64,000 nucleotides of DNA from Halichondria panicea (Eukaryota; Porifera; Demospongiae; Suberitida; Halichondriidae): contig NC_087387.1 in NCBI RefSeq assembly GCF_963675165.1, positions 75,001-139,000 on the forward strand, in the 5' to 3' direction. A model generated the notes under the pieces. That model saw nothing but the letters and a program-made list of their open reading frames with translations. It was not told where the DNA came from and ran no database searches. Each line of letters opens with the position of its first letter. The stretch's first letter is position 1. Of the stretch, positions 52,483 through 61,744 are shown piece by piece. The position numbers and the translations under genes are program-made.

Positions 52483-53059
52483 GCACACACACACACTGTA
52501 GTGATGCAGTGACTATGCTGAGGGACACACAACACGCTCACACACACACACACACACCCCCACACACACACACACCCACACACACACACACACACACACT
52601 CTGTAGTGATGCAGTGACTATGCTGAGGGACACACAACACGCTCACACACACACACACACACCCCCACACACACACACACCCACACACACACACACACAC
52701 ACTCTGTAGTGATGCAGTGACTATGCTGAGGGACACACAACACGCTCACACACACACACACACACCCCCACACACACACACACCCACACACACACACACA
52801 CACACACTCTGTAGTGATGCAGTGACTATGCTGAGGGACACACAACTCGCTCTGCAGGAGGTCATTGCACGCTATCTGGCATCAGGTAACCAACTCACTA
52901 CACATCATTTGCTAGTTAGACCACCATTACCAACTATTGACGTACATTGCAATATTATGTGTATTTTGTGCAGGTTCATCCGTTTCTGCTGAGTCGGCAG
53001 ACAAGGTGGTTGCTAGGATACGAGAGGAGGGGCGGCTGCTAGTGGACCTGTGGACTTGA
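49354..53059 (+). CDS. MTRR: Methionine synthase reductase
   Basis: MTRR is a diflavin enzyme that reactivates cobalamin-dependent methionine synthase using NADPH. The FMN flavodoxin domain starts FLLVFGSETGQAKAIAEII and continues VVVSTTGDGDPPETVRKAW and FALLGLGDTNYDNFCNMGK, ending ADDAVGLEDVVEPWIEGLW. A long linker follows. The FAD domain has RYYSVTSSPL, and the NADPH half has MIGPGTGVAPFIGFLR, WLFFGCRHPHLDYLY and TVYMCGDAVTMLRD. The protein ends LLVDLWT, with the C-terminal aromatic Trp near the end expected for this family. An intron near 52146-52497 and its acceptor are amplified in tandem. Confidence 0.93.
52155..52260. repeat. 33-bp tandem repeat, about 3-4 copies, in an MTRR intron
   Basis: The unit contains TTGTACATGTGCTAGATGCT and TCCACCACA. 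No coding role. Confidence 0.8.
52420..52850. repeat. ~107-bp tandem repeat with MTRR acceptor and exon start, 4 copies
   Basis: The real exon starts CTCTGTAG|TGATGCAGTGACTATG and continues CTGAGGGACACACAACTCGC. Three upstream copies repeat the acceptor and about 40 bp of exon, each followed by CA and CCCC blocks. Exon-like copies read ..CACAACACGC instead of ..CACAACTCGC. Confidence 0.9.
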
Positions 53060-53339
53060 ACACAGTGCGTCATGTTTTTATCATCCAAACTGTTTAATTA
53101 ATTATCTTTACTTTCTTAATTATTTATTGTGGCCCGTCAGTTTGTGCACTGGCTTTACTGTTGATGTTTGCTACATTATTTATTGCATGCATTTGGTTGG
53201 TTGGTTTCTGCAATTGCGATACTAATACTGTAACTGTAAAACTAGAGCTAATCATTTCATTAACCTATTATATATTTAAAGCCAATCTTTGTGGAGACAT
53301 TACTTCATTGCTGGCTACAGTGTTGAAGCTTGTGCTTAT

Positions 53340-53424
53340 AGAGTATTAGTGTCTGTGTGTATGTGTGTAGCCTGTGAGGGTAGCACCTTGTGTGTGTATG
53401 TGTGTAGCCTGTGAGAGTAGCACC

Positions 53425-53483
<59 letters not shown>

Positions 53484-53860
53484 TGTGTGTGTAGCCTGTG
53501 AGGGTAGCACCTTGTGTGTGCATGTGTGTAGCCTGTGAGAGTAGCACCTTGTGGTGTGTGTGTGTGTGTGTGTAGCCTGTGAGGGTAGCACCTTGTGTGT
53601 GTGTGTGTGTGTGTGTAGCCTGTGAGGGTAGCACCTTGTGTGTGCATGTGTGTAGCCTGTGAGGGTAGCACCTTGTGTGTGTGTGTGTGTGTGTGTAGCC
53701 TGTGAGGGTAGCACCTTGTGTGTGTGTGTGTAGCCTGTGAGGGTAGCACCTTGCGTGTGCATGTGTGTAGACTGTGAGGGTAGCACCTTGTGTGCATGTG
53801 TGTAGCCTGTGAGGGTAGCACCTTGTGTGTGTAGCCTGTGAGGGTAGCACCTTGCGTGTG
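53340..53860. repeat. (TG)n plus 'TAGCCTGTGAGGGTAGCACCTTG' array downstream of MTRR
   Basis: About 12 copies of a unit with GCCTGTGAGGGTAGCACCTT and variable TG runs, in the 3' flank of MTRR. It looks like the MARS1-type repeat, but no exon is adjacent here. The Thr/His-rich ORFs on the minus strand are artefacts. Confidence 0.9.
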
Positions 53861-54065
53861 GTGGCATACCCCTAAATCACTGTAGTGAGCATTGAAAGGC
53901 TAACTTCCATCCATTTACAGAAATGTAGTGTGTACTGTGTCCAGTTCCTTCCACTATTATAGAATCTCTTGAAGCTGGCTAGTCAACATGTGGGTCTTTA
54001 ATCCTAGCTCTTAATGCATGGGACAAGTGTGTTTCTTTCATTTGTCAGTATCTCAGACTCTAGCC

Positions 54066-54590
54066 ATGAAGTTGTTGGTAGCTCTAGTCCTCCTGGTAGT
54101 TGCATGCAGCCTAACAACGGCCTACCAAGTCGACCGTAGTTCACTCAAGCATCTACTCGAGAGGCTGCTTACTAAACAGCTGCTCACTAAACAGCTGCTA
54201 CGTGCGAGAAATGAGCAAGAAGACACTGGCTTCACACCCATCACTACCTTCCCTCCCTTTACCTTCCCTCCATTTGATCATGGTACGACGTTTAACCCCC
54301 CTACACCCGCTAGTACGACGTTTAACCCCCCTACCACTGATAGTACGACTTTTAACCCCCCTACCACTGATAGTACGACTTTTAACCCCCCTACCACTGC
54401 TACCTCGACTACCAGTCCACCTCCAACCAGTCCACCTCCAAAACGAAAGACGTGCTTCAAGCATCTCATCATAAAGTTCCTGTTAAAGAAGATTATGAAG
54501 AAAACTATTAAGCCACGGCGATGCTTCCTCTGTCGTATTCTGAAACGCTTCCCCCGCCCCCACAGGTTCTCCCGTGTCCCCAAATGGTGA
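54066..54590 (+). CDS. Secreted precursor with TTFNPPT repeats and a strongly cationic Cys-containing C-terminus
   Basis: An intronless gene for 174 residues. Signal peptide at 1-19 (MKLLVALVLLVVACSLTTA). A short basic/leucine helix with a duplicated LLTKQ follows. Residues about 60-120 are Pro/Thr/Ser-rich, with four copies of TTFNPPT, a likely O-glycosylated spacer. The last 50 residues are extremely basic: KRKTCFKHLIIKFLLKKIM, KKTIKPRRCFLCRILKR and FPRPHRFSRVPKW, with three cysteines. I do not recognise the family. The plan (signal, spacer, cationic amphipathic end) fits a host-defence peptide precursor, which is inference. The ATG at 54066 is preferred over 54018 because it starts the signal peptide. 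A TATAGAA element lies about 108 bp upstream. Confidence 0.72.
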   Translation: MKLLVALVLLVVACSLTTAYQVDRSSLKHLLERLLTKQLLTKQLLRARNEQEDTGFTPITTFPPFTFPPFDHGTTFNPPTPASTTFNPPTTDSTTFNPPTTDSTTFNPPTTATSTTSPPPTSPPPKRKTCFKHLIIKFLLKKIMKKTIKPRRCFLCRILKRFPRPHRFSRVPKW

Positions 54591-54639
54591 TGGATCGATG
54601 GTTGGGGCACAAGAACATTGAACGTAGTATATCCGTAGT

Positions 54640-54790
54640 GGCTATAATGACATAGACTAGTGTATTGTGTGTTCATAGTGACTATAATGGCATAGACTAG
54701 TGTATTGTGTGTTCATGATGACTAGACATAGACTAGTGTATTGTGTATTCATGATGACTAGACATAGACTAGTATTGTGTGTTCATGATG
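54640..54790. repeat. ~40-bp tandem repeat, 4 copies, downstream of the cationic precursor gene
   Basis: Copies contain CATAGACTAGTGTATTGTGT and a GTTCAT end. Located in the 3' flank; no coding role. Confidence 0.8.
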
Positions 54791-54884
54791 TTTTGTAGCT
54801 CGATCGTTATGAATTTGTGGCACAAGAATGAAAGTAATAACAATAATAGCTATTGTATAAATGCTAGCATGCCGATAGTCTCAG

Positions 54885-55268
54885 CTAGCCTAGTAGTCCA
54901 CCAACCAGCTTGTCCACCATGTTGAGGATCTCAGCTTGCATCACGACGTCATCACTGCTACTGCTGTCCTCGTCATCGTCATCGTCATCGTCACGGCGAC
55001 GGCCTTTGCGACCCCTTCGTTTCTTTGAGTGTTTATGATTCTTTTGTATATCAGCTTGCACGATGGCCTCTTCATTATTGAGTAGTAGATCATCCATTGT
55101 CTGAATGTTTGTTACCATCTCCTCTTGATTGACTAGCTGTTGAAGTCTTGTTAGAATATCAGTAATAGCTTCTTCTTCTTCAGTAGCTATCTCGTTGTCT
55201 AGTGAAGCGGCCAGTGTAGCTGTGGCCAGTATAGCACTAGCGGCTACTAGGAGCAGTAGTATCTTCAT
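54885..55268 (-). CDS. Secreted GGLLG-tail precursor with a basic block and a polyaspartate run
   Basis: An intronless gene for 127 residues. Signal peptide MKILLLLVAASAILATATLA, then an acidic, Leu-rich pro-region (EEEEAITDILTRLQQLV). Near residue 80 a very basic stretch KNHKHSKKRRGRKGRRR is followed at once by seven Asp and an acidic Ser run. The C-terminus ILNMVDKLVGGLLG shares its last residues with the next two minus-strand genes. The basic block offers many dibasic cleavage sites, and the terminal Gly could serve as an amide donor. Function unknown. TATAAAA lies 48 bp upstream of the ATG, which is chosen because it opens the signal peptide. Confidence 0.75.
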   Translation of the reverse strand: MKILLLLVAASAILATATLAASLDNEIATEEEEAITDILTRLQQLVNQEEMVTNIQTMDDLLLNNEEAIVQADIQKNHKHSKKRRGRKGRRRDDDDDDDEDSSSSDDVVMQAEILNMVDKLVGGLLG

Positions 55269-55876
55269 GTTGATGGGGTGTACTGTATAGAGACAAGTGT
55301 GTGCAGTGCTCTGTGTTTTATAGAGTTTGGTAGGGAAGAGGGTATTGTGTGGGACAATGGAGCTGTGGTCCAACATGTCACCATGAGCTGAATCAAGAGA
55401 GCGGATATTGAGGGCTTTCAATGAGGAATTGAAACACAACAGCTGTTGACACTGTAATTACACATGTTGATATTGTTTATTATTGCTATTCTGTGTTACA
55501 TTCGAATATTCATTCATTCATTCAGTGCATGATTGTTTTACAACACTTAAGCTAGTAATTATAATTATGGATTACGATGCATTATTGGCCCTGAGGCTCA
55601 TCTGTTGCTATAGCCCCTGCAATGCTCAGCTCTCTCCACACATATGTACACAATGCCACTAGTCCATATAATTATACAATGCTTTATAGCCATCTTGCAT
55701 GTTTCCAAAACCCACTGTGTATAATGTGTTTTACTCGTTGTATTAATTTGAATTATTTTGCCAAAACTTTATTTCAATCACCACAGGTACATACATGCGT
55801 GTTAGCATCACACAATTAATGGACTAAGTCTAACAAGTCATTTGTTCTAGCTACACTTGATATAATGATAGTCCTC
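55269..55876. other. Intergenic region between two secreted-precursor genes
   Basis: AT-rich. Apart from the TATA box at 55316 and an ATTCATTCATTCATTCA run near 55507, I see no feature. Confidence 0.5.
55316..55322 (-). promoter_or_regulatory. TATA box of the 54885-55268 gene
   Basis: TATAAAA on the minus strand, 48 bp before the start codon, a position consistent with a short 5' UTR. Confidence 0.55.
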
Positions 55877-56182
55877 TCATCCCATTAGTCCTCCTAGCAG
55901 GTTGGTGAGCATGCCCTGCTTGTCGACGTAATCTTGTAGGTCCGCTAGCTCCTCGTTGTCAAGGAGACCGTACTCCTCAGCTCCAGCTAGAGCATCCAAT
56001 AGCGTGTCACTATCAACATCAGCTTCTTGTCTCTCTGCCAACTCTAGAATACTGTTGAGGAGATTGGAATACTGTGAGCGTCTGTTGCGGAGATGTGCAG
56101 CTGCTTGGGTGTCTCCAGCTGGTGCAGCGACGGCCATTGATGCAATGGTGGCAAAGACGGCTAGTAGGATGAAGGTGTTCAT
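55877..56182 (-). CDS. Secreted GGLMG-tail precursor, 101 residues
   Basis: Intronless. Signal peptide MNTFILLAVFATIASMAVA, then APAGDTQAAAHLRNRRSQYS with an RNRR cleavage-type site. An acidic helical part follows (ADVDSDTLLDALAGAEEYGL, NEELADLQDYVDK), and the end is QGMLTNLLGGLMG. The tail matches the neighbours ending LVGGLLG and NMLGGLLG, each with Asp-Lys a short distance before. If cleaved after RNRR or DK, a short hydrophobic peptide would be released. That is inference. A weak TACATAAG element lies about 80 bp upstream. Confidence 0.75.
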   Translation of the reverse strand: MNTFILLAVFATIASMAVAAPAGDTQAAAHLRNRRSQYSNLLNSILELAERQEADVDSDTLLDALAGAEEYGLLDNEELADLQDYVDKQGMLTNLLGGLMG

Positions 56183-56429
56183 ATTGTTGAGAGCTGTATT
56201 AATAGCGTTGTTGATAATGTGGATTGTTGATAAATGTGGATGATAATGCTTCAGGGCTTGGGCTTATGTAGGGAGGGGGGCAGGATGCGTTGCTCTGCAG
56301 TAAGGACGGGGGAACAATGGCACAATGGATGGTTTCAATGTTGGGGAAAAAACAGTATATATATAGAACAGTGCATTCAATAGTCTGTGTGTTCACTCAA
56401 CAGTGTGTACAATGTCATGCATCATTGAT

Positions 56430-57550
56430 CTAATTGAAAGTTAAAAATTTACTGAAGACCTTTCAATGATGTGTTTCAATCTAAACACTGAACGGGGCCA
56501 TAATTTGTCGCTTTTCAGCCTTGGACCATGGGGTTTATATTATCCATGGTATCGCCAAATTGGCAAATACTTTTATCTCTCAAATACGAAGTTTGATGAC
56601 ACTATTTGAAAGGTCTTTTTCTAAGCTTTCAGAAAATCATAAAATTGTTGACATTGGATCCACAGAATTCAAGTAAAGCAGCTGAAAGAGTTCCCAAACC
56701 ATTGGGAGGGGGGGGGGGGGTAGTCGAACATCTTTCAACAGCCATTAACTTGAGTATCGTTGATCCAATGTCAAACATTTTGTGATTTTCTGAAAGGTTA
56801 GAAAGATACCTTTCAAATGATGTGTTTCAATTCAAAATTTCTTTGGAGCCTAAATTTGACATTTTTCGGCCTTGGACCATGGGCTATAATCCATGGTATC
56901 GGCAAATTGGCAAATACTTTTATCTCTCAAATACGAAGTTTGATGACACCATTTGAAAGGTCTTTTTCTAAACTTTCAGAAAATCATAAAAATTAATGTT
57001 TAACATTGGATCCACAGAATTCAAGTTATAGCAGCTGAAAGAGTCCCCGAACCGTTGATTAAATTGTGGAGGGGGAACATCTTTCAACAGCCATTAACTT
57101 GAGTACCATTCATCTAATGTCAAAAATTTTATGATTTTTTGAAAGCTTAGAAAGAGACCTTTCAAATGATGTGTTTCAATCCAAAATTTCTTCGGAGCCT
57201 AAATTTGACATTTTTCGGCCTTGGACCATGGGCTATATATATAATCCATGGTATCGGCAAATTAGGCAAATACTTTTTGTTACTTTTTGTTACTTTTTTA
57301 CAAAGTTTGATGACACTATTTGAAAGGTCTTTTTCTAAGCTTTCAGAAAATCATAATATTTTTTGACATTGGATTCCACAGAATTCAAGTTATAGCAGCT
57401 GAAAGAGTCCCCCCCCCGAACCATTGATTAAATTGGGGAGGGGGGGGGGTAGTTGAACATCTTTTAACAGCCATTAACTTAAGCACCGTTCATCCAATGT
57501 CAAACTTTTTATGATTTTCTGAAAGCTTAAAAAGAGACCTTTCAACCCAA
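56430..57550. repeat. About three copies of the foldback repeat, reverse orientation, intergenic
   Basis: Copies show GGACCATGGG..TATAATCCATGGTATCG centres and AAGCTTTCAGAAAATCAT arms, opposite in orientation to the array at 18905-21560. They fill most of the gap between two secreted-precursor genes. Confidence 0.88.
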
Positions 57551-57682
57551 CTTTCCATGCCTACTAGTTGCTAGATAATACCACCATTAGAATAATGTTC
57601 TCATTCACAATAACTCATTGATTATAGCATAACATTATAACTATAGCTAGCTAACTGCAACAGTTCAATACAGTGCATGCTT

Positions 57683-58501
57683 CTATCCTAGTAGTCCTCC
57701 AAGCATATTCATCAAATTACTGCTGTGTGCCTTGTCGCCCTCGGCAGCCACCCCTTCGTAATCCTCGGCATCTACTTCGTCAAGGAGATCGTAATCTTCC
57801 ATGGCAACGTCGTCAAAGAGACTGTAATCTTCCATTGCAACGTTGTCACGGTAATCCTCTTCATTGGCAAGCTCGTTGATAGACTGCAACTTTGTCAGCA
57901 TATCTAACAGCTGTTGTGGTTTTGATTTGACAGCGCCCTTGAGGACATTAACAAGGTTTAGAGCTTTTCTCTTCGTACTTGTTAGTGGTGTTGGTCCTGC
58001 CCTGGCTCCATTATTGATAATCTCAGCTGCTAGTTTCTGTTTGGCTTTTTCCTTCAACTCTTCCTTAATTTCTTTCTGCATCTCTTTCTGGAGTACCTTT
58101 TTAACTGTTGGTGCTGAAGGTGATTTGGGACCACTGAGTGGTGATGCTGGTGCCTTGGCCAAAGGGTTGACTGTTTCGAGCATGTCAAAGAGACCCTGAG
58201 CCTGGATTATATCGACTGCGTCTTGTGTCGCCACCTCATCGCTACGGAGCATGTCTGCCAGAGCTGAGAGTGTTTGCACATCTGCACCAGAGCCACGACT
58301 GCAAGCTCTTTGTAAAGCAGCCAGCAGCTCTTCTTTAGCCGAGACATCATCATATTCTTGCTGCTGCACGATCTCTGATAGCAACTGCTCGTTTAGGAGT
58401 GATTCTAGCTCCTCCAGGGTAGCCATTGCTTGGGCATTCCTAACAGAGAAGACTGACGAGATGGTGAGGGCTAGCACACAGAGAATGATGATTGACTTCA
58501 T
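57683..58501 (-). CDS. Secreted GGLLG-tail precursor, 272 residues, with a lysine-rich helix and acidic repeats
   Basis: Intronless. The signal peptide starts at the second ATG (MKSIIILCVLALTISSVFS). An acidic Leu-rich pro-region (EELESLLNEQLLSEI) is followed by a Pro/Ser spacer and then a long lysine/glutamate helix (KKVLQKEMQKEIKEELKEKA). Near the end is a degenerate tandem acidic repeat: VAMEDYSLFDD, VAMEDYDLLDE, VDAEDYEG. The C-terminus is AHSSNLMNMLGGLLG. It is the largest of the three genes sharing this tail. No known family is recognised. A TATAAAG element lies 53-59 bp upstream. Confidence 0.75.
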   Translation of the reverse strand: MKSIIILCVLALTISSVFSVRNAQAMATLEELESLLNEQLLSEIVQQQEYDDVSAKEELLAALQRACSRGSGADVQTLSALADMLRSDEVATQDAVDIIQAQGLFDMLETVNPLAKAPASPLSGPKSPSAPTVKKVLQKEMQKEIKEELKEKAKQKLAAEIINNGARAGPTPLTSTKRKALNLVNVLKGAVKSKPQQLLDMLTKLQSINELANEEDYRDNVAMEDYSLFDDVAMEDYDLLDEVDAEDYEGVAAEGDKAHSSNLMNMLGGLLG

Positions 58502-59038
58502 GTTGCTGTCTGTCACACTGTGAAATAGTTTGTGGGATATTGTGTGGAGGCATCTTTATATCAGTCCTATAGGGGATGTGTGTGTCCTATATATTTATAC
58601 TGTACATTTTCATTGTGGAAAGAAGTCATTTGTTGGATAAGTGATCCTATTCAGTCTATTGTGTTTTAGTTTGCAGCCACTGGATTACAAACAGGATTAA
58701 AATTCACATAATATTGAGTAGTCTCTCATTCTTCTATAATTATATGTTGTTCAGTATTATAATTATATCATGTGTGAATAAACTAAAACTTAACTGAATA
58801 CCCTCAAAAAGGAACTAACACCTTTTAGACTACACACTGCAATGTACGTGTATAACGTGTAACATTCACTTCTCACTTGTAATTATCAAAACACTACTTC
58901 ATTGTTTATCTTTTCATTTTTGCTATCAACATGTATAGCAATTAATGCCTCTGTACAAACAAGGGTACTACTCTAAGATAACCTTTCAATCTATATCTCA
59001 CAGCATGCATGATAACTATAGCTAGGTATTAAAGTCCT
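58502..59038. other. Intergenic region between secreted-precursor genes
   Basis: AT-rich. Contains the TATA box at 58554; otherwise no gene or repeat is visible. Confidence 0.5.
58554..58560 (-). promoter_or_regulatory. TATA box of the 57683-58501 gene
   Basis: TATAAAG on the minus strand, 53 bp before the chosen start codon. Confidence 0.5.
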
Positions 59039-59827
59039 CTAAATATTGAGCATTAGTTCTTTCACTCTCTGCATGATCCGCTCTGTGATAAGGTTGCCAA
59101 GCTCTTTCATTTCTCTGCTTGTTTGGTATCCATTCCCTCGAACCATTTGGTTACTTTGCAGCTGAGCTTTATTCATTTGTCTCTGTAGCTCCTGAAAACC
59201 CGTCCTGTTGTGGGACTTGAAATCCATGTTCAGCTTCAGTTGCACGTCATTCTCTTTCTTATCTTTATCACTTCCACCCTTGCCGTTGACTGAGTGGGTG
59301 GGTGGGTGAACGTGTAGCACTGGGCTCCTGGAGAGAGGCTGTCCTGAGGGTATTGAAGGTGGTGGCTTGATCGCCACTCTCTGATTGGGCGAACTGGGAT
59401 GTATGTGTAGGTGGGGGGTACCAGGAGTCAGCGGCTGTCTTTGTGGAGGGTATAAATGAATTCCTGGAATCTCTGGCACTGGTTGAACTGGTTGAACAGG
59501 TTTGATCGGGTGGATGTGGACACTCGGTAGTGCTGGAGGGGGTGCTGGTCTTGCTAATACAGGGAGTTTGTAATAGTCTTGAGGCTGTTGCGCTGGCCTG
59601 AGATGCAGCTTTAATCCAATGCCTGGAGTGGGGGCTGGGGAGATGGCAGGTCTGCTCTCCATCTTATTGAGAAGGTTCTTGGCAGCTCGTTGTATGACGT
59701 TGCTCAGCCGCTGGTCAGCCATCGCCTTAGCACGATCAGAGAGCACGCCCTGGTAGCGTAGAGGCAGGCTGTACACAGTGGTGCTAGCTAAGGCACACAA
59801 TAGCAGTATAGCAGCTGTCGCCTTCAT
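59039..59827 (-). CDS. Secreted proline/histidine-rich protein with HxHP motifs
   Basis: Intronless, 262 residues. Signal peptide MKATAAILLLCALASTTVYS. A short helical basic part follows (RLSNVIQRAAKNLLNKM). Residues about 60-180 are proline-rich, with a repeated xHxHP-type motif: LKLHLRP, SVHIHPIKP, IHLYPP, LHIHPSSP, VLHVHPP. The C-terminal third is charged and helical (ELQRQMNKAQLQSNQ, ITERIMQRVKELMLNI). Alternating His with Pro could bind metal ions or form an extended rod, but this is inference. No family recognised. It lies in the middle of the precursor cluster. Confidence 0.72.
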   Translation of the reverse strand: MKATAAILLLCALASTTVYSLPLRYQGVLSDRAKAMADQRLSNVIQRAAKNLLNKMESRPAISPAPTPGIGLKLHLRPAQQPQDYYKLPVLARPAPPPALPSVHIHPIKPVQPVQPVPEIPGIHLYPPQRQPLTPGTPHLHIHPSSPNQRVAIKPPPSIPSGQPLSRSPVLHVHPPTHSVNGKGGSDKDKKENDVQLKLNMDFKSHNRTGFQELQRQMNKAQLQSNQMVRGNGYQTSREMKELGNLITERIMQRVKELMLNI

Positions 59828-60128
59828 GCTTCACATAAGATGTCTGTTTGGTTAGATAGGTGTACAGTGGCTTGTGAGTAAACTGGCATTGGATGAAATG
59901 GTTCTAATTATATTAAAGGATTTCAGCATGGAAATGCTGAGTTAGTGTGTGTACATTGGAACAATTGAGCAGCACAATAGCTCAATTTACTGAGCAAAAG
60001 ACCAATAGGAAGTATTCCATGATTACTAGAAAAATGTTGTCATCATTCTATGCATACAATTATAGTCTAATTCTAATTCAAGTTCTTGTTCATTCTAACT
60101 TAGTCTATATTAGTCTGTTAATTCTCTT
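59828..60128. other. Intergenic region
   Basis: AT-rich flanks of two precursor genes. No feature seen. Confidence 0.5.
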
Positions 60129-60866
60129 TTACTCCTCCAGGAGTTGGAGAAAAGCTGCCTCATTGAGTGTGTCCGAATCATCCTCGATCATCATAGCCTC
60201 AGCTACAGCATCCTCCAGCTGCTCAGACAAGTCCTGCACCTGCACACACTTGCTTTGAGGGGCACATGTGTCTCCATTCTTCATTCTTTTATAGCCTTTG
60301 TAGACTTTTTTGCCGAAATCGATTCCCCTTCTGATCAAATTCTTGAACCAGCTGGTGGTAGCTTGTGTCTGTTGACTTGCAAAGAATTTTTGCAGCTCAG
60401 CGGACAGTTCGTCGCCACCATCTTCCTCGTCTGTCTGAGCAACCTTGGCTTGCATCGACTGTAGCATTGACTTCTTCTCATGAGTCATAAAAACTTCAAT
60501 GGCTGCCTCCTCCAGCGCCTCTGGCATGTCCTCAACCTCGGCACAGCCTTTCCCCTTCTGATACAAGTTGTACACTTTCTTGCCCACTTTGACGGCCTTT
60601 TTTACAAATTTTTTAGCTTTTTTGAAAATCTTCTTAAGCCAGCCTTGCAACTCAGCATTGTTGTATTGTTTGACTGCAAAAACGTCTTGAGTCTGATCAC
60701 GAGTGTCTTCTTCTTCTTCACTCTGAATAGCACTGTCCAACAGTAATGCTTGCTCCAAAGCATTCTCAACAATGGCGTTGATGTCCATCTTCTTGGATAC
60801 CGTTGGAGAGCTGTAAGCAATAGCCACCAACACAGCACAAACTGCAACAGTAAGAAGAGTCTTCAT
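60129..60866 (-). CDS. Secreted precursor with two cationic amphipathic segments (cecropin-like start)
   Basis: Intronless, 245 residues. Signal peptide MKTLLTVAVCAVLVAIAYS. The pro-region is acidic (QSEEEEDTRDQ). Two related modules follow. Module 1 has QGWLKKIFKKAKKFVKKAVK, VGKKVYNLYQKGKG, then C and VEDMPEALEEAAIEVFM. Module 2 has TSWFKNLIRRGIDFGKKVYK, GYKRMKNGDTC, then C and VQDLSEQLEDAVAEAMM. So the gene contains an internal duplication of cationic helix, Cys and acidic helix. Gly-Trp-Leu-Lys-Lys-Ile also opens several cecropin-class antimicrobial peptides; descent from them is not implied. Acidic parts may neutralise the cationic ones before cleavage. TATAAAA lies 78 bp upstream. Confidence 0.8.
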   Translation of the reverse strand: MKTLLTVAVCAVLVAIAYSSPTVSKKMDINAIVENALEQALLLDSAIQSEEEEDTRDQTQDVFAVKQYNNAELQGWLKKIFKKAKKFVKKAVKVGKKVYNLYQKGKGCAEVEDMPEALEEAAIEVFMTHEKKSMLQSMQAKVAQTDEEDGGDELSAELQKFFASQQTQATTSWFKNLIRRGIDFGKKVYKGYKRMKNGDTCAPQSKCVQVQDLSEQLEDAVAEAMMIEDDSDTLNEAAFLQLLEE

Positions 60867-60943
60867 TGCGATTTTATTTGACAGTCAAAGCTGGGAAAAG
60901 TTGACAGTCGAAGCAACTGGTGGAAAGTCTCAGCGTTGGGCAT

Positions 60944-60950
60944 TTTTATA
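60944..60950 (-). promoter_or_regulatory. TATA box of the 60129-60866 gene
   Basis: TATAAAA on the minus strand, 78 bp before the ATG. Confidence 0.5.
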
Positions 60951-61054
60951 CAGCTGCGTAAGTTGCTATGGTGTCAGATTTATTTGCTGCTTAAATAAAC
61001 GTAATTATTAGTATGAATGTCAGCTATGTGTTTTCTACAGGAGTCTCAGTTTAC

Positions 61055-61440
61055 TTTCATTTTGTGAAGTGTTACATTTGCTAGTGCATGTTTTTATTGC
61101 AACGATTACATGATGCACGAATCTTCACTACATTTGAAAAGGTATCTCTTGAATCAAGAGTGAAACCACACAGCTCAGTGTGTCAACTATCACCTCTCGC
61201 TATATTTGTTGGGGAATTTTTATGCATGGTGTCAAATTTATTGTTTATTTTTCATTTTTGCTGTTGATTGATTATCAGCTATGTTTAAGTGTTGTAAATT
61301 ACATCTGCTATAGTGCATGTTTTTGTTACAACATGATGTATGAATCTTCACTACCTTGTTGAAAGGTATCCCATGAATCGATAGTGAAACCACACATGTA
61401 GCTGAGTATGTGTTCAACCGCCACCTCTCTCTATCATCAT
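61055..61440. repeat. Diverged tandem duplication (~150 bp per copy) in an intergenic region
   Basis: Two copies share GTGCATGTTTTT, GAATCTTCACTAC, GTGAAACCACACA and CCACCTCTC in the same order (about 61060-61205 and 61290-61437). Neither codes for anything obvious. This fills the gap between the genes at 60129 and 61745. Confidence 0.75.
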
Positions 61441-61744
61441 GCACTCCATGAGACTATGCAACTCTCTCTAGCAACTGTAATTCCATGCTGGCAATGGCTG
61501 ATTAGGTGCTGTACACCATTGCCACAGGGCACAGTCAACACATGTGGGAAATCAACCCAGTAGATCTGACCAACACATCACCCACTACATGCCATTGTGA
61601 CACATGCACACATGTGTACTTCCTCCCCCACTACTTGTTTCCTCTATAACTCTCTGCAGGGCTGTACCCTACCACTGTAGACTGGCTTCTCTGAAGCACT
61701 AGTAAAGAAGGCAACAGAGAGAAGGAAGAGCTCCTCCATGCAAG

